DNA from: Allopontixanthobacter confluentis
Lineage (GTDB): Bacteria; Pseudomonadota; Alphaproteobacteria; Sphingomonadales; Sphingomonadaceae
Assembly: GCF_009827615.1 (NCBI RefSeq)
Contig: NZ_WTYU01000001.1
Location: 1,075,001-1,139,000 of the forward strand
Length of the DNA: 64,000 nucleotides
Reading direction: 5' to 3'
Numbering within the stretch: position 1 is the stretch's first letter; each line of letters begins with the position of its first letter. The translations under genes were made by a program, and so were the position numbers. The notes under the pieces were generated by a model, which ran no database searches, was not told the origin of the DNA, and worked only from the letters and a program-made list of their open reading frames with translations. Shown here piece by piece: positions 48,190-55,115 of the stretch.

Positions 48190-48758
48190 CGAATTTGCAG
48201 CCATACTCTGACGAATTCGATGGCGGCCAGCACTCCGATATGGATGTAGGCCGTCATCGGATCGTAGGCTGACAGGGCCCAGTGCACAAAGGCCAGGATC
48301 GTCGCGGGATAGACAAGCCGGTGCAAGCGTTTCCATGATCGTTTGAGTGCGCGGACTGCAATGTCATTGGACGTAAGGGCCAGTGGCAGGAACAAGGCCA
48401 ATGCCAACCAGCCGGTCAGAAATTCAGCAGCGAAAAAGTCTTCGAAAATGGCATCAATAGACGATTTTCTGGCCAGATATATTATGGTGTGCCCGGCGGC
48501 ATAAACGAAACTGGCCACCCCAAAATCGCGCCTGCGCCGCATCAGCCAGATAGCCCAGGGTCGCTTGCGGAATAACAGCCGGATCGGAGTGACAAAAAGC
48601 GTCACCATCAATAACCATGCCGCCCAGTCTCCGCTATCAGCGATGATGTGGCCATAACCGTAATCTTCCGGCCGCACGAACCATCGATAAAGCATCCACA
48701 GTCCGGGCAGAGACAGGCCGAGCCAGTGCAACAAACGCGAATGTAAGATGTCTTTCAT
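48174..48758 (-). CDS. ferric-reductase-like heme membrane protein (MsrQ-like)
   Basis: 194 residues with about five to six membrane helices. Candidate heme-ligand histidines are in YAAGHTIIYL, RLHRLVYPA and FVHWALSAY, the arrangement of ferric-reductase-like transmembrane domains. Size and pattern resemble MsrQ, the heme partner of the periplasmic methionine-sulfoxide reductase MsrP, but no msrP gene is adjacent, so the partner is open. ATG at 48758 chosen; a longer reading to 48950 overlaps the mannitol-dehydrogenase remnant and looks non-coding. Confidence 0.75.
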   Translation of the reverse strand: MKDILHSRLLHWLGLSLPGLWMLYRWFVRPEDYGYGHIIADSGDWAAWLLMVTLFVTPIRLLFRKRPWAIWLMRRRRDFGVASFVYAAGHTIIYLARKSSIDAIFEDFFAAEFLTGWLALALFLPLALTSNDIAVRALKRSWKRLHRLVYPATILAFVHWALSAYDPMTAYIHIGVLAAIEFVRVWLQIRQRVT

Positions 48759-48822
48759 GAAGATTACTGCGTGGCGGGAAGACTGCTGCAAAGCAAGCCG
48801 GTTCCGCAGGCCCGAACCGGAT

Positions 48823-49480
48823 TCAGACCTGTCCGCTAGGATAACTTTGGCCGGGCAGCCGGTTTTCTCCCGACACAGGAGTAGCTGACAGCGGGCTATC
48901 GGCAATTTCACCATATCCCGGCCACAGAATATCTGGTTGACCGTACCCACTAAAACAGCGGGCCATTACTGCCGCCCTGCCCCCGCCAGCCCCTAGCCTT
49001 GTCAATTCATTCCCATGAGGATCATCAACAAAACCCCCGTCTTCAAGATGCCATAACCATGCGTCAAAGCCAGTTGCAAGCGCGAGAGCAGCCCGACCGC
49101 GCCGGTGCAGAGCCAGTGCGGTATCCAGCCAACGTTGCGGAATTTTCTGGGTGCCATCCATGGCAATCTGGGCCAGCTTGTGAAGCAAGGCCGGATCATC
49201 AAAACGTGCAAGCAACTGGTCGGCATTAAGCGTCAAGGTCCAACCCCTCGACTGCCTCGATAGTCTGCAATGCTTCCACCTTCAGGACCTGTTCGGCAAG
49301 CTTGCGAGGCACAGTGTCAGCCATGGCTTCATGAACGAATTCATGGCCGGCGCGCAGGCCGCAATAGGCCAGCAAGGAATGCGCGCCATTCAGCATTCGC
49401 AACTTCGCCGTCTCGAAAGGGTAGCTGGACACAAAAGCAGACCGGCAGCTGAAGACCCAGAAGCGGACATCTGGTCAACT
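48823..49480 (-). pseudogene. remnant of a mannitol dehydrogenase/fructuronate reductase-family gene
   Basis: Only the C-terminal part of the family survives. One frame gives FETAKLRMLNGAHSLLAY, GHEFVHEAMAD and LKVEALQTIEAVEGLDLDA and then stops. The adjacent frame continues ADQLLARFDDPALLHKLAQ, IAMDGTQKIPQRWLD and LWHLEDGGFVDDP. Deleting one A from TTAATG at about 49226-49229 would restore a continuous reading (DAYADQLL). The N-terminal Rossmann domain is missing upstream of 49480, and the sequence after VDDPHGNEL is also degraded. The gene would have oxidised a sugar alcohol or reduced a keto-sugar acid. Confidence 0.75.
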
Positions 49481-49604
49481 CTGGTAGGCCGCATCCGATG
49501 AACAATGCGACGAACAAAGGAATATGCTTCGCTGAGATGTTCTGCACATGCGAAATTCGTGGGGAATACTTGCGGGCAGACCATTACCTAGGCAAACTCC
49601 TGCC

Positions 49605-50474
49605 ATGAAACAGCAAATTTTCGTTGTCATGGCCAATATTATCACACTTTCGTGCGCCTTTTTGGCGTTTCCGGCTACGGCCGCTCCACCTCCTCCGGTT
49701 CCGATACCGCCCACGCTTGAGGAGCCGATAGACGGCTACGATATGCGTGAGCCATTCCAGCTGTGGCGATACTGGGTAGAAAGCAAAAAGGGACCGGTAA
49801 CAGAAGCCTTGCTCGCGGAGCCCGAAGTGCTTGAGGGGCTTCGGCATTACGGACTGTTGCTGCGTTTTGAGCAGAGTAACGATTTTGGCCATGGCCTGAC
49901 TGGCGAGATCAGAGTTTACTGCCAACCTACGCCGGGTTCGCTTTATGATCCGCTTGCAGAGACCTGTCTTTATATTTTGCGGCGCGCGTATGTGCCATTA
50001 AATGTCGCGAACAACGGAGAAACAAACCCGCTATCGGAATGGGCACTCGCCAATTTCGATCCTCAGAGGCTTGCCACTCACCTTCGTGAAATCGGATTGT
50101 CGCCTAACACTCACTGGTGGTCAGCGGATCGGGAGGCGATGTTTTCAGCTGCGGCATCACCTCTTGCAGTACTCACCGACAACGCCGAGGTTACCCGCCT
50201 GGACTCAACCGAATGCCCGGAGATCGAAGCGGCCATTAAGGCGCTGGAAGGAAAATCGCTTGGCGGTGTCGTCGATTTTGTCACGGTCGGCGAAGATAGG
50301 CCTCTTCGTCCCCCTCCGCCGCCGCATGCTGTCAAAACCAACTATACCATACATCTGCGCGGCAACGGGGGTGGTTATGCCATTCAAGGTTGGGGCGGAC
50401 CAGCCGAGCAAATGGCCAGACCTATCCTTGAAGCAGCAAATACTTGTGCGCGGGCTCGGAAAGGCGACAACTAG
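49605..50474 (+). CDS. hypothetical exported protein
   Basis: 289 residues. A signal peptide (MKQQIFVVMANIITLSCAFL, then cleavage near FPATAA) is followed by a Pro-rich start (PPPPVPIPP). The mature part has no motif I recognise; it carries three Cys (IRVYCQP, AETCLYI, STECPEI), plus one near the C-terminus. The ATG at 49605 is chosen because it gives a clean signal peptide. Composition is lower in GC than the surrounding core genes, and the gene is followed by a dispersed ~85-bp repeat. Probably a lineage-specific periplasmic protein. Confidence 0.6.
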   Translation: MKQQIFVVMANIITLSCAFLAFPATAAPPPPVPIPPTLEEPIDGYDMREPFQLWRYWVESKKGPVTEALLAEPEVLEGLRHYGLLLRFEQSNDFGHGLTGEIRVYCQPTPGSLYDPLAETCLYILRRAYVPLNVANNGETNPLSEWALANFDPQRLATHLREIGLSPNTHWWSADREAMFSAAASPLAVLTDNAEVTRLDSTECPEIEAAIKALEGKSLGGVVDFVTVGEDRPLRPPPPPHAVKTNYTIHLRGNGGGYAIQGWGGPAEQMARPILEAANTCARARKGDN

Positions 50475-50524
50475 CGTAGATAATCCGCGGGGTAACTCCC
50501 GTGCCTTACTAGGCTTTAGCTTCC

Positions 50525-50610
50525 GCTTCCCACCCAGTTTTTGACGTTTCAGCCGCATGGAACCGCACCTGAAAGCTGACTGTCAGCTAACGACCCAACA
50601 ACGGACGTTC
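50525..50610. repeat. interspersed ~85-bp repeat, copy A
   Basis: Shares with copies B and C the blocks CCCACCCAGTTTTTGAC, CAGCCGC, TGGAACCG/CACCT and GTCAGCTAACGACCC in the same order. It lies 50 bp after the hypothetical exported gene, between convergent genes. Its tail (CGACCCAACAACGGACGTTC) is also echoed at about 52341-52364. Confidence 0.7.
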
Positions 50611-50679
50611 GGCAGCGAGCCTAAATTCGTCGATCCAGTCTGCCCTATCCGTTCAGCACCGAGCTTCAATCAGCTGCAA

Positions 50680-51123
50680 TTATTCTGATAAGACCGGAAC
50701 GGCAAATCTGGAGAGGGGGCTATAAGTGAAGGCGGAATGGATCACACCATTCCGGCTCACCCTAAAAACTAGCCACTCATCCTCAATCCCAATGAAGCTG
50801 AAGAAAATGTAGTAATTTCCATCACTTCCAAGTGATATCCGCTGAAGCGATTTTTCGACATCGTTCTGTGCGTATGCGGTGCTGCTGTAGCACACCTCTA
50901 TTTTACCTATGGCCCCATTCAAAGAGTTCGTTCTGGATGCATTGCTGAGATTCACACCGGTCCTAGTTGCCTCGGATAAACTCCCGGGGAAATCGGCACA
51001 TTCATCTTTTGACGTGCAAGATGGCAGCACCAGTGCGGCGAAAACCAAAAAGAATAACTGACTTCGAGGGAACTTCGATGCTGCCAAAAGGCATGGTCCT
51101 AGCTGTTTCGGTTTTATGGCCAT
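50680..51123 (-). CDS. hypothetical lipoprotein
   Basis: 147 residues. The signal peptide ends in a lipobox LVLPSC (lipidated C36) after a longer-than-usual basic N-region (MAIKPKQLGPCLLAASKFPR). The mature protein has the strand-rich sequence NYYIFFSFIGIEDEWLVFRV and no known domain. The ATG at 51123 has AAGGGG about 6 bases upstream. Base composition is AT-richer than neighbouring core genes. Function unknown; probably acquired or lineage-specific. Confidence 0.6.
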   Translation of the reverse strand: MAIKPKQLGPCLLAASKFPRSQLFFLVFAALVLPSCTSKDECADFPGSLSEATRTGVNLSNASRTNSLNGAIGKIEVCYSSTAYAQNDVEKSLQRISLGSDGNYYIFFSFIGIEDEWLVFRVSRNGVIHSAFTYSPLSRFAVPVLSE

Positions 51124-51256
51124 CGAAACCCCTTGTGCTTTGATCAGGATTTTAACTTGATCAACTAACACATGACCATGGTAAATCTGAACTTCTTCAC
51201 AAGGTAGTGCGAATCACGAAACAAGCGAACGTATATGTTGAGGGCGTTTGACGTCT

Positions 51257-51341
51257 GCATTCCACCCAGTTTTTGACCTCCCAGCCGCTTGGCGCTGGTC
51301 CTAAAAGCAGACCGTCAGGAAGCGACCCACTTGCAGCCATT
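51257..51341. repeat. interspersed ~85-bp repeat, copy B
   Basis: Begins TTCCACCCAGTTTTTGACC and continues with CAGCCGCTTGG, CCTAAAAGCAGACCGTCAGG and AGCGACCCA, matching copies A and C block by block. It lies just upstream of a small lipoprotein gene. Confidence 0.7.
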
Positions 51342-51364
51342 CAAATGGCTTGCCAATATATCTT

Positions 51365-51793
51365 ATGTCGAAGTTATTTCTTGTCTTGATAGTGCTTCTC
51401 GCCACCTCCTGCGGGAAAGGTGGTCACGAGGAAGCCACCAGCTCCAAAGTGCCGCCTCTCGTTGCCGCTGCGCATAGCGTGTCCTTAGAGTTTCCTCTCC
51501 AGTTTGATTCCAATGATACTCAGCCAGGCTATACGAAAGTCGCTTCTGCCGACAGCGAGACCCCCGACAAGCTGATCTCGGCGTTGGTGTCGTGCAGCCC
51601 CAGCTTGGCGTGGATCGAGAAGACGAGCCATACCATCGCCATAATAATCCCTTCTGACGAAAGCGAAGTCTGGAAGGGAGTGAAAGGTTGGCGTCCGAGC
51701 GACGAAGACATAATCGCTTGCGTCAAGGACAGCGCCAACCAGCCTTTCTTTTACCGGAAATTGCCGACGGGCATCGAGACCTACAGCCAATAG
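51365..51793 (+). CDS. hypothetical small lipoprotein
   Basis: 142 residues. The short lipoprotein signal peptide is MSKLFLVLIVLLATSC (C16), with a slightly atypical lipobox. The mature domain has two or three Cys (VSCSPSL, IACVKDS) and a mixed alpha/beta pattern without known motifs. An ATG five codons upstream is possible but weakens the signal peptide. It is bracketed by repeat copies B (24 bp upstream) and C (9 bp downstream), as though the gene sits between repeat units. Function unknown. Confidence 0.6.
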   Translation: MSKLFLVLIVLLATSCGKGGHEEATSSKVPPLVAAAHSVSLEFPLQFDSNDTQPGYTKVASADSETPDKLISALVSCSPSLAWIEKTSHTIAIIIPSDESEVWKGVKGWRPSDEDIIACVKDSANQPFFYRKLPTGIETYSQ

Positions 51794-51801
51794 TGATGTC
51801 A

Positions 51802-51887
51802 GCTTCCCACTCGGTTTTTGCCGTTTCAGCTGCTTGGAGCCGCACCTAAAAGTGGACCGGCAGGACAGCGACAACATTGTGGACGTT
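51802..51887. repeat. interspersed ~85-bp repeat, copy C
   Basis: Reads CTTCCCACTCGGTTTTTGCC, then TTTCAGCTGCTTGGAGCCG, CACCTAAAAGTGGACCGGCA and GCGACAACATTG: the same block order as copies A and B with more substitutions. It begins 9 bp after the small lipoprotein gene and runs to just before the SCO4402-like pseudogene. Confidence 0.65.
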
Positions 51888-51919
51888 GCCGCCCACCTGA
51901 TCCGCCAGTAACAAGGTGT

Positions 51920-52296
51920 ATGGACCAAGATTTTCCGCCGAGTTGGGTCAGCTTGCAGTATCCCTGGATGCGTCGCGATCTTCTGATCACCTTGCGTGAG
52001 CTCTGCACTGACGAACCGTGCAGGCATTGGTCAAACCAGCGGGAAGAGGGACTCGTGGTCGGGTTTGACGAAGTGATTCACTTTTTTTCGATGACCATGT
52101 CTTTGACGCAGGCGAAATAGGCCGTTCGCTTTTCGATGCGGGTGAAGTCAGGCTCATCGACGCCGTCAAGGCTCCACTGAACCGCATATGCGATGACCTT
52201 CCGGAAGGCGACGACAAGCAATCTGTTGCTCACCCACAGTGGGAAGAGGTCAGGCGTTCAAGTGCCATAGCGCTAGCACTGATGCAGCCACGTTGA
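51920..52296 (+). pseudogene. frameshifted SCO4402-like small conserved protein
   Basis: Starting at the ATG at 51920 (MDQDFPPSWVSLQYPWMRRD), the reading runs to GFDEVIHFF and is then lost after a run of seven T (52082-52088), ending at a TAG at 52118. In the next frame it continues smoothly as FDDHVFDAGEIGRSLFDAG, EVRLIDAVKAPLNRICDDLP and HPQWEEVRRSSAIALALM to a TGA at 52294-52296. One extra T in the run would restore a ~126-residue protein. The pattern of YPxMRxDLL, FDEVIHFxFDD and a terminal PxWxxV recalls the SCO4402 family of unknown function. Confidence 0.65.
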
Positions 52297-52916
52297 GAGA
52301 CAGCTATCCACCCAAATTCAGACATTTTGCGTCGATGTTCCGAGACCCAACAGCGGCCATTCGAAGGCGATACAACAAATCTGAATGACCGGCCGCTTTC
52401 GGCAAGCTGATTTAGCCAGCGCTATGTCCGCTTTGTTGCGGCGACCGGTTGAACCTACCTCACGAATGCGGGTTAAATCATGGCTTGGGACGCATGTTGG
52501 CTTTGCTAATTCTGGGTGCCTGAAGCCATAAAGTCGGCACACTGTCGAGAGGCTGACCGCGGCGCTCATCTTTGTCCTGTTTTCTTCTAGGCAAAAGGAT
52601 CATTACAAGTGAAAACACGGAATTGGTGCGCCCGACATGAGAGTAATGGGCACTGTAATAATTGGGAAATTCTTGTCACCCTACCTTTATGAAAGTAATT
52701 ATGCACCCTCATGCCGCACGTTCAGGGTCGATCAAAATTTCTCTGAAAGCTGTCGCTCAAATCGTCGGAGAGCGGCGAGATGTGATGCGAGACATTGCCG
52801 ACTTTGTCACATAAGAATTTACGCGAAAATTATTGGAGCTCGGCGAGAAGCTTTCTCGTTAATGCTGAGAAGATAACTGCACTGCCAAAGCTACACCAAA
52901 ATCAAGTGGCACTCGC
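52297..52916. other. gene-poor 620-bp stretch
   Basis: No convincing gene on either strand. It contains a further echo of the interspersed repeat (CGAGACCCAACAGCGGCCATTCG, at about 52341-52363, given here only by position and its core GACCCAACAGCGGCCATTC). A 41-codon open stretch at 52689-52814 (MKVIMHPHAARSGSIKISLK...) lacks supporting evidence. The right half is AT-rich. It marks the boundary between the decay zone and the exopolysaccharide locus. Confidence 0.5.
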
Positions 52917-54320
52917 CTACTCGTTCCATTTCTCAAGCTTCCGGTAAATCGTCGAAGGGTTCACCGCGAGACGCTTCGCGGCTTGAGCAATGTTGCCATA
53001 CTGCCGCTCGATGGCTGCCTCGATGACTATCCGCTCGATTTCGGCAAGCGTCAGTCCGTTCAGCCCCGAAAGATCGACAGGGAACGGCCCATGGGGATCG
53101 GCGGGACGCGCCGCTACCTGCAAAGGCGGGAACGCGGTCGAGGCGCCGCCCGCCATTCGGCTCGCTGCACCGTGCGGGATATTGACCTCGATGTCGGTGT
53201 CCGGTGCCGTCACTATGGCCCGTCGCAGGGTATTTTGCAGCTCGCGCACATTGCCCGGCCAGGCGTGTGCCAGGATCTCGGCGCGGCTCGCCTTGCTTAG
53301 CTCCATCTCGCCTCGCCCTTCCTCCTGTGCGATTGAGGCCGCGAGGCGTCCTGCAAGCAGAAGGATGTCGTCCCCGCGTTCTCGCAGGGCGGGCAAATGC
53401 AACGGGATGACATTGAGACGGTAGAACAGGTCTTCCCGGAACCGGCCCTCGCTTATCTCGCGGAAAGGATCGCGGTTGGAGGCGCACACGATGCGGACAT
53501 CCACGGGTTCCGCGCGGGAAGAGCCAACCTGCTGGATCATGTCGGTCTGCAGGAAGCGGAGCAGCTTGACCTGCAATTTGAGTTCCATTTCGCAAATTTC
53601 GTCCAGGAACAGCGTGCCTCCATCAGCTGCTTTGGCCGCGCCGATGCGGTTTTCGACGGCTCCGGTAAACGCGCCTTTCACATGGCCGAACAATTCGCTT
53701 TCGAGCAGGTTTTCCGGAATTGCACCGCAGTTGATGGCGACAAACGCCCGTCTGCTGCGCCTTGAAGCGGCGTGCAGAGCTTCGGCCGTCACTTCCTTCC
53801 CGGTGCCGGTTTCGCCTGTGACGAAGACAGCGGCACGGGAATCGGCAACCTGTTGGATGGTGCGATACACCTGCTTCATTGCCGGGGAGCGCCCGATGAA
53901 ACCGTGGAAGCGATCGTCGTCCTTCGGCAGCCCTTTCGGTGTCTTGTTTTCCTTAACCTGCGCCTGATCGACAGCTGAGCGGATCGTCGAAAGCAGCCGC
54001 GTGCCCGAGACAGGCTTTACGAGAAAGTCGAAGGCGCCCAGCCGCATGGCCGCAATGGCGCGCGAAAGCGAGCCGTCCGAAGTGATGACGATGAAAGCAG
54101 GTGCATCGGCAATCCGAGCCTGGAGAAGGGTCAAACCGTCGCCGTCCGGTAATTGCAAATCGAGCAAGGCTGCGGCGAATGTCCCGCCCGAAAGAGCTTC
54201 GCGCGCCTCTGCTAAAGTCGTGGCAAGCTTTACGAGGTAACCCGCCTCTTCGAGCTGGGCGGCGTAGCCCAGGGCCAGCGAAGGGCTATCTTCGATAATT
54301 AGGACATTTGGTTTCGCCAT
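52917..54320 (-). CDS. NtrC-family sigma-54-dependent response regulator
   Basis: 467 residues in the classic three-domain order. The receiver (1-~120) has D11, phospho-acceptor D54 (LLDLQLPDGDG), T80 and K102. The AAA+ domain (~140-385) has Walker A GETGTGKE and an intact sigma-54-contacting GAFTGA (HVKGAFTGAVEN). The C-terminal Fis-type helix-turn-helix reads GNIAQAAKRLAVNPSTIYRK. The start is ATG 54320, 2 bases after the stop of the H-NOX gene, so the two are one unit. No histidine kinase is encoded in the window. It probably activates the sigma-54 promoters identified at both control regions of the exopolysaccharide locus, including its own. Confidence 0.93.
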   Translation of the reverse strand: MAKPNVLIIEDSPSLALGYAAQLEEAGYLVKLATTLAEAREALSGGTFAAALLDLQLPDGDGLTLLQARIADAPAFIVITSDGSLSRAIAAMRLGAFDFLVKPVSGTRLLSTIRSAVDQAQVKENKTPKGLPKDDDRFHGFIGRSPAMKQVYRTIQQVADSRAAVFVTGETGTGKEVTAEALHAASRRSRRAFVAINCGAIPENLLESELFGHVKGAFTGAVENRIGAAKAADGGTLFLDEICEMELKLQVKLLRFLQTDMIQQVGSSRAEPVDVRIVCASNRDPFREISEGRFREDLFYRLNVIPLHLPALRERGDDILLLAGRLAASIAQEEGRGEMELSKASRAEILAHAWPGNVRELQNTLRRAIVTAPDTDIEVNIPHGAASRMAGGASTAFPPLQVAARPADPHGPFPVDLSGLNGLTLAEIERIVIEAAIERQYGNIAQAAKRLAVNPSTIYRKLEKWNE

Positions 54321-54322
54321 AG

Positions 54323-54856
54323 TTACCCCGTCAGTGCGAATTCGGCCTGTGAGCCGTCTTCGCTTGCTGTGATCCATTTGAGTGTGCGGTCATCGCCGAA
54401 GTGTTTCATCGCGCCTGCGACGAGACCATGAGCAATATGCGCGAAGGGGCGGTGCGACGAATATTCGACTCGCAGCGTCGAACCCTCGCTATGCGCGCGC
54501 ACTTCGGGCGGCCGCGCATCGGGATAAAGCACCCTCACCTCTTCATGAATGTGATCGCCAACATGGCTCAGCAACTCCTCCGCCGTTTCATAGCGCCCCA
54601 CAATGTCGGCGTAGAGGACTGTGAACCGTTCGAACAAGTAGGAGCCGAACTGATTGCACAGATCGGCAAACTCGGCACCGCTTTCGCGCGAGGCAGCCTC
54701 GACTACGCGGACCGCCTCCTGCCACGGATATTGCCCAACACGCGTGTAAGCACCCCCATGTTCCAAGCCGGCATCACCCAACACCTTTTCGGCAAAAGCC
54801 GGACCGCCCGCCTTGTCGAGGAAACCGACCAATTCGGAAAAAACTATACCCTTCAC
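54323..54856 (-). CDS. H-NOX (heme nitric-oxide/oxygen-binding) sensor protein
   Basis: 177-residue stand-alone H-NOX domain beginning MKGIVFSELVGFL. The proximal heme ligand is H104 in GDHIHEEVRVLYP, and the heme-propionate motif Y-x-S-x-R is Y132-S-S134-H-R136. The GTG start at 54856 has a GGAG 6 bases upstream. In other bacteria H-NOX binds NO and modulates a histidine kinase or diguanylate cyclase encoded next to it, often controlling biofilm. Here the adjacent gene is instead a sigma-54 response regulator. A sigma-54 promoter lies 38 bp upstream on this strand. Confidence 0.92.
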   Translation of the reverse strand: MKGIVFSELVGFLDKAGGPAFAEKVLGDAGLEHGGAYTRVGQYPWQEAVRVVEAASRESGAEFADLCNQFGSYLFERFTVLYADIVGRYETAEELLSHVGDHIHEEVRVLYPDARPPEVRAHSEGSTLRVEYSSHRPFAHIAHGLVAGAMKHFGDDRTLKWITASEDGSQAEFALTG

Positions 54857-54893
54857 GCGCCACTCCTGCTGCATTGTCTGAAGGCTTGTCCAA

Positions 54894-54909
54894 TGCAAGA
54901 AACGTGCCT
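54894..54909 (-). promoter_or_regulatory. sigma-54 promoter P1 for hnoX-regulator operon
   Basis: On the minus strand the sequence is AGGCACGTTTCTTGCA, with the invariant GG (54908-54907), exactly ten bases, then GC (54896-54895), i.e. a full -24/-12 element. It places transcription start about 27 bp before the H-NOX GTG. Only the first base departs from the consensus TGGCAC-N5-TTGCA. Confidence 0.8.
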
Positions 54910-54954
54910 GAAGCCCTTTCGTCCGGGGGAGCCTCAGCATCGGCGCCCCGATCA

Positions 54955-55009
54955 TTGCAAGATGCGCCATATTTTCGCAAATTGCAAAGGTCGCTCTTGC
55001 AAAATGCAG
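54955..55009. promoter_or_regulatory. three tandem activator boxes (YGCA-N3-TGCR), hnoX/wza control region
   Basis: Three palindromic boxes: TTGCAAGATGCGC (54955-54967), TCGCAAATTGCAA (54975-54987) and TTGCAAAATGCAG (54997-55009); centres are 20 and 22 bp apart. Each reads YGCA, three bases, TGCR. They lie about 53 bp upstream of the -24 element of P1 and 64 bp upstream of that of P2, the normal range for enhancer sites of sigma-54 activators. The likely binder is the NtrC-type regulator encoded next door. Confidence 0.75.
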
Positions 55010-55064
55010 CAGTGCGGAATGGTGAATTGCAACGGAGGCAAGCCTGAACGGCGCATTTTTGCGT

Positions 55065-55080
55065 TTGGCACGATGCTTGA
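55065..55080 (+). promoter_or_regulatory. sigma-54 promoter P2 for wza-wzz-wzy operon
   Basis: TTGGCACGATGCTTGA: GG at 55067-55068, ten bases, then GA at 55079-55080 in place of the usual GC. The same TTGA variant occurs in P3, so it is probably a lineage variant. The predicted transcript starts about 25 bp before the GTG of the exporter gene. Confidence 0.72.
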
Positions 55081-55115
55081 AAAGGTAGCCGGCGAACCTC
55101 TTTTGGAGATGCGTC

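Noticed and set aside
51485-52027. 180-codon open frame on the minus strand
   Set aside because: Antisense to the small lipoprotein gene and across a repeat and pseudogene; no start site or motif supports it.
52689-52814. 41-codon open stretch in the gene-poor region
   Set aside because: Reads plausibly but has no ribosome site, no overlap with a neighbour and no recognisable similarity; kept only as part of the intergenic description.
54975-55032. A further TTGCAA at 55027-55032 as a fourth activator box
   Set aside because: Only one half-site is present; the second half (TGCR after three bases) is missing, so I counted three boxes.
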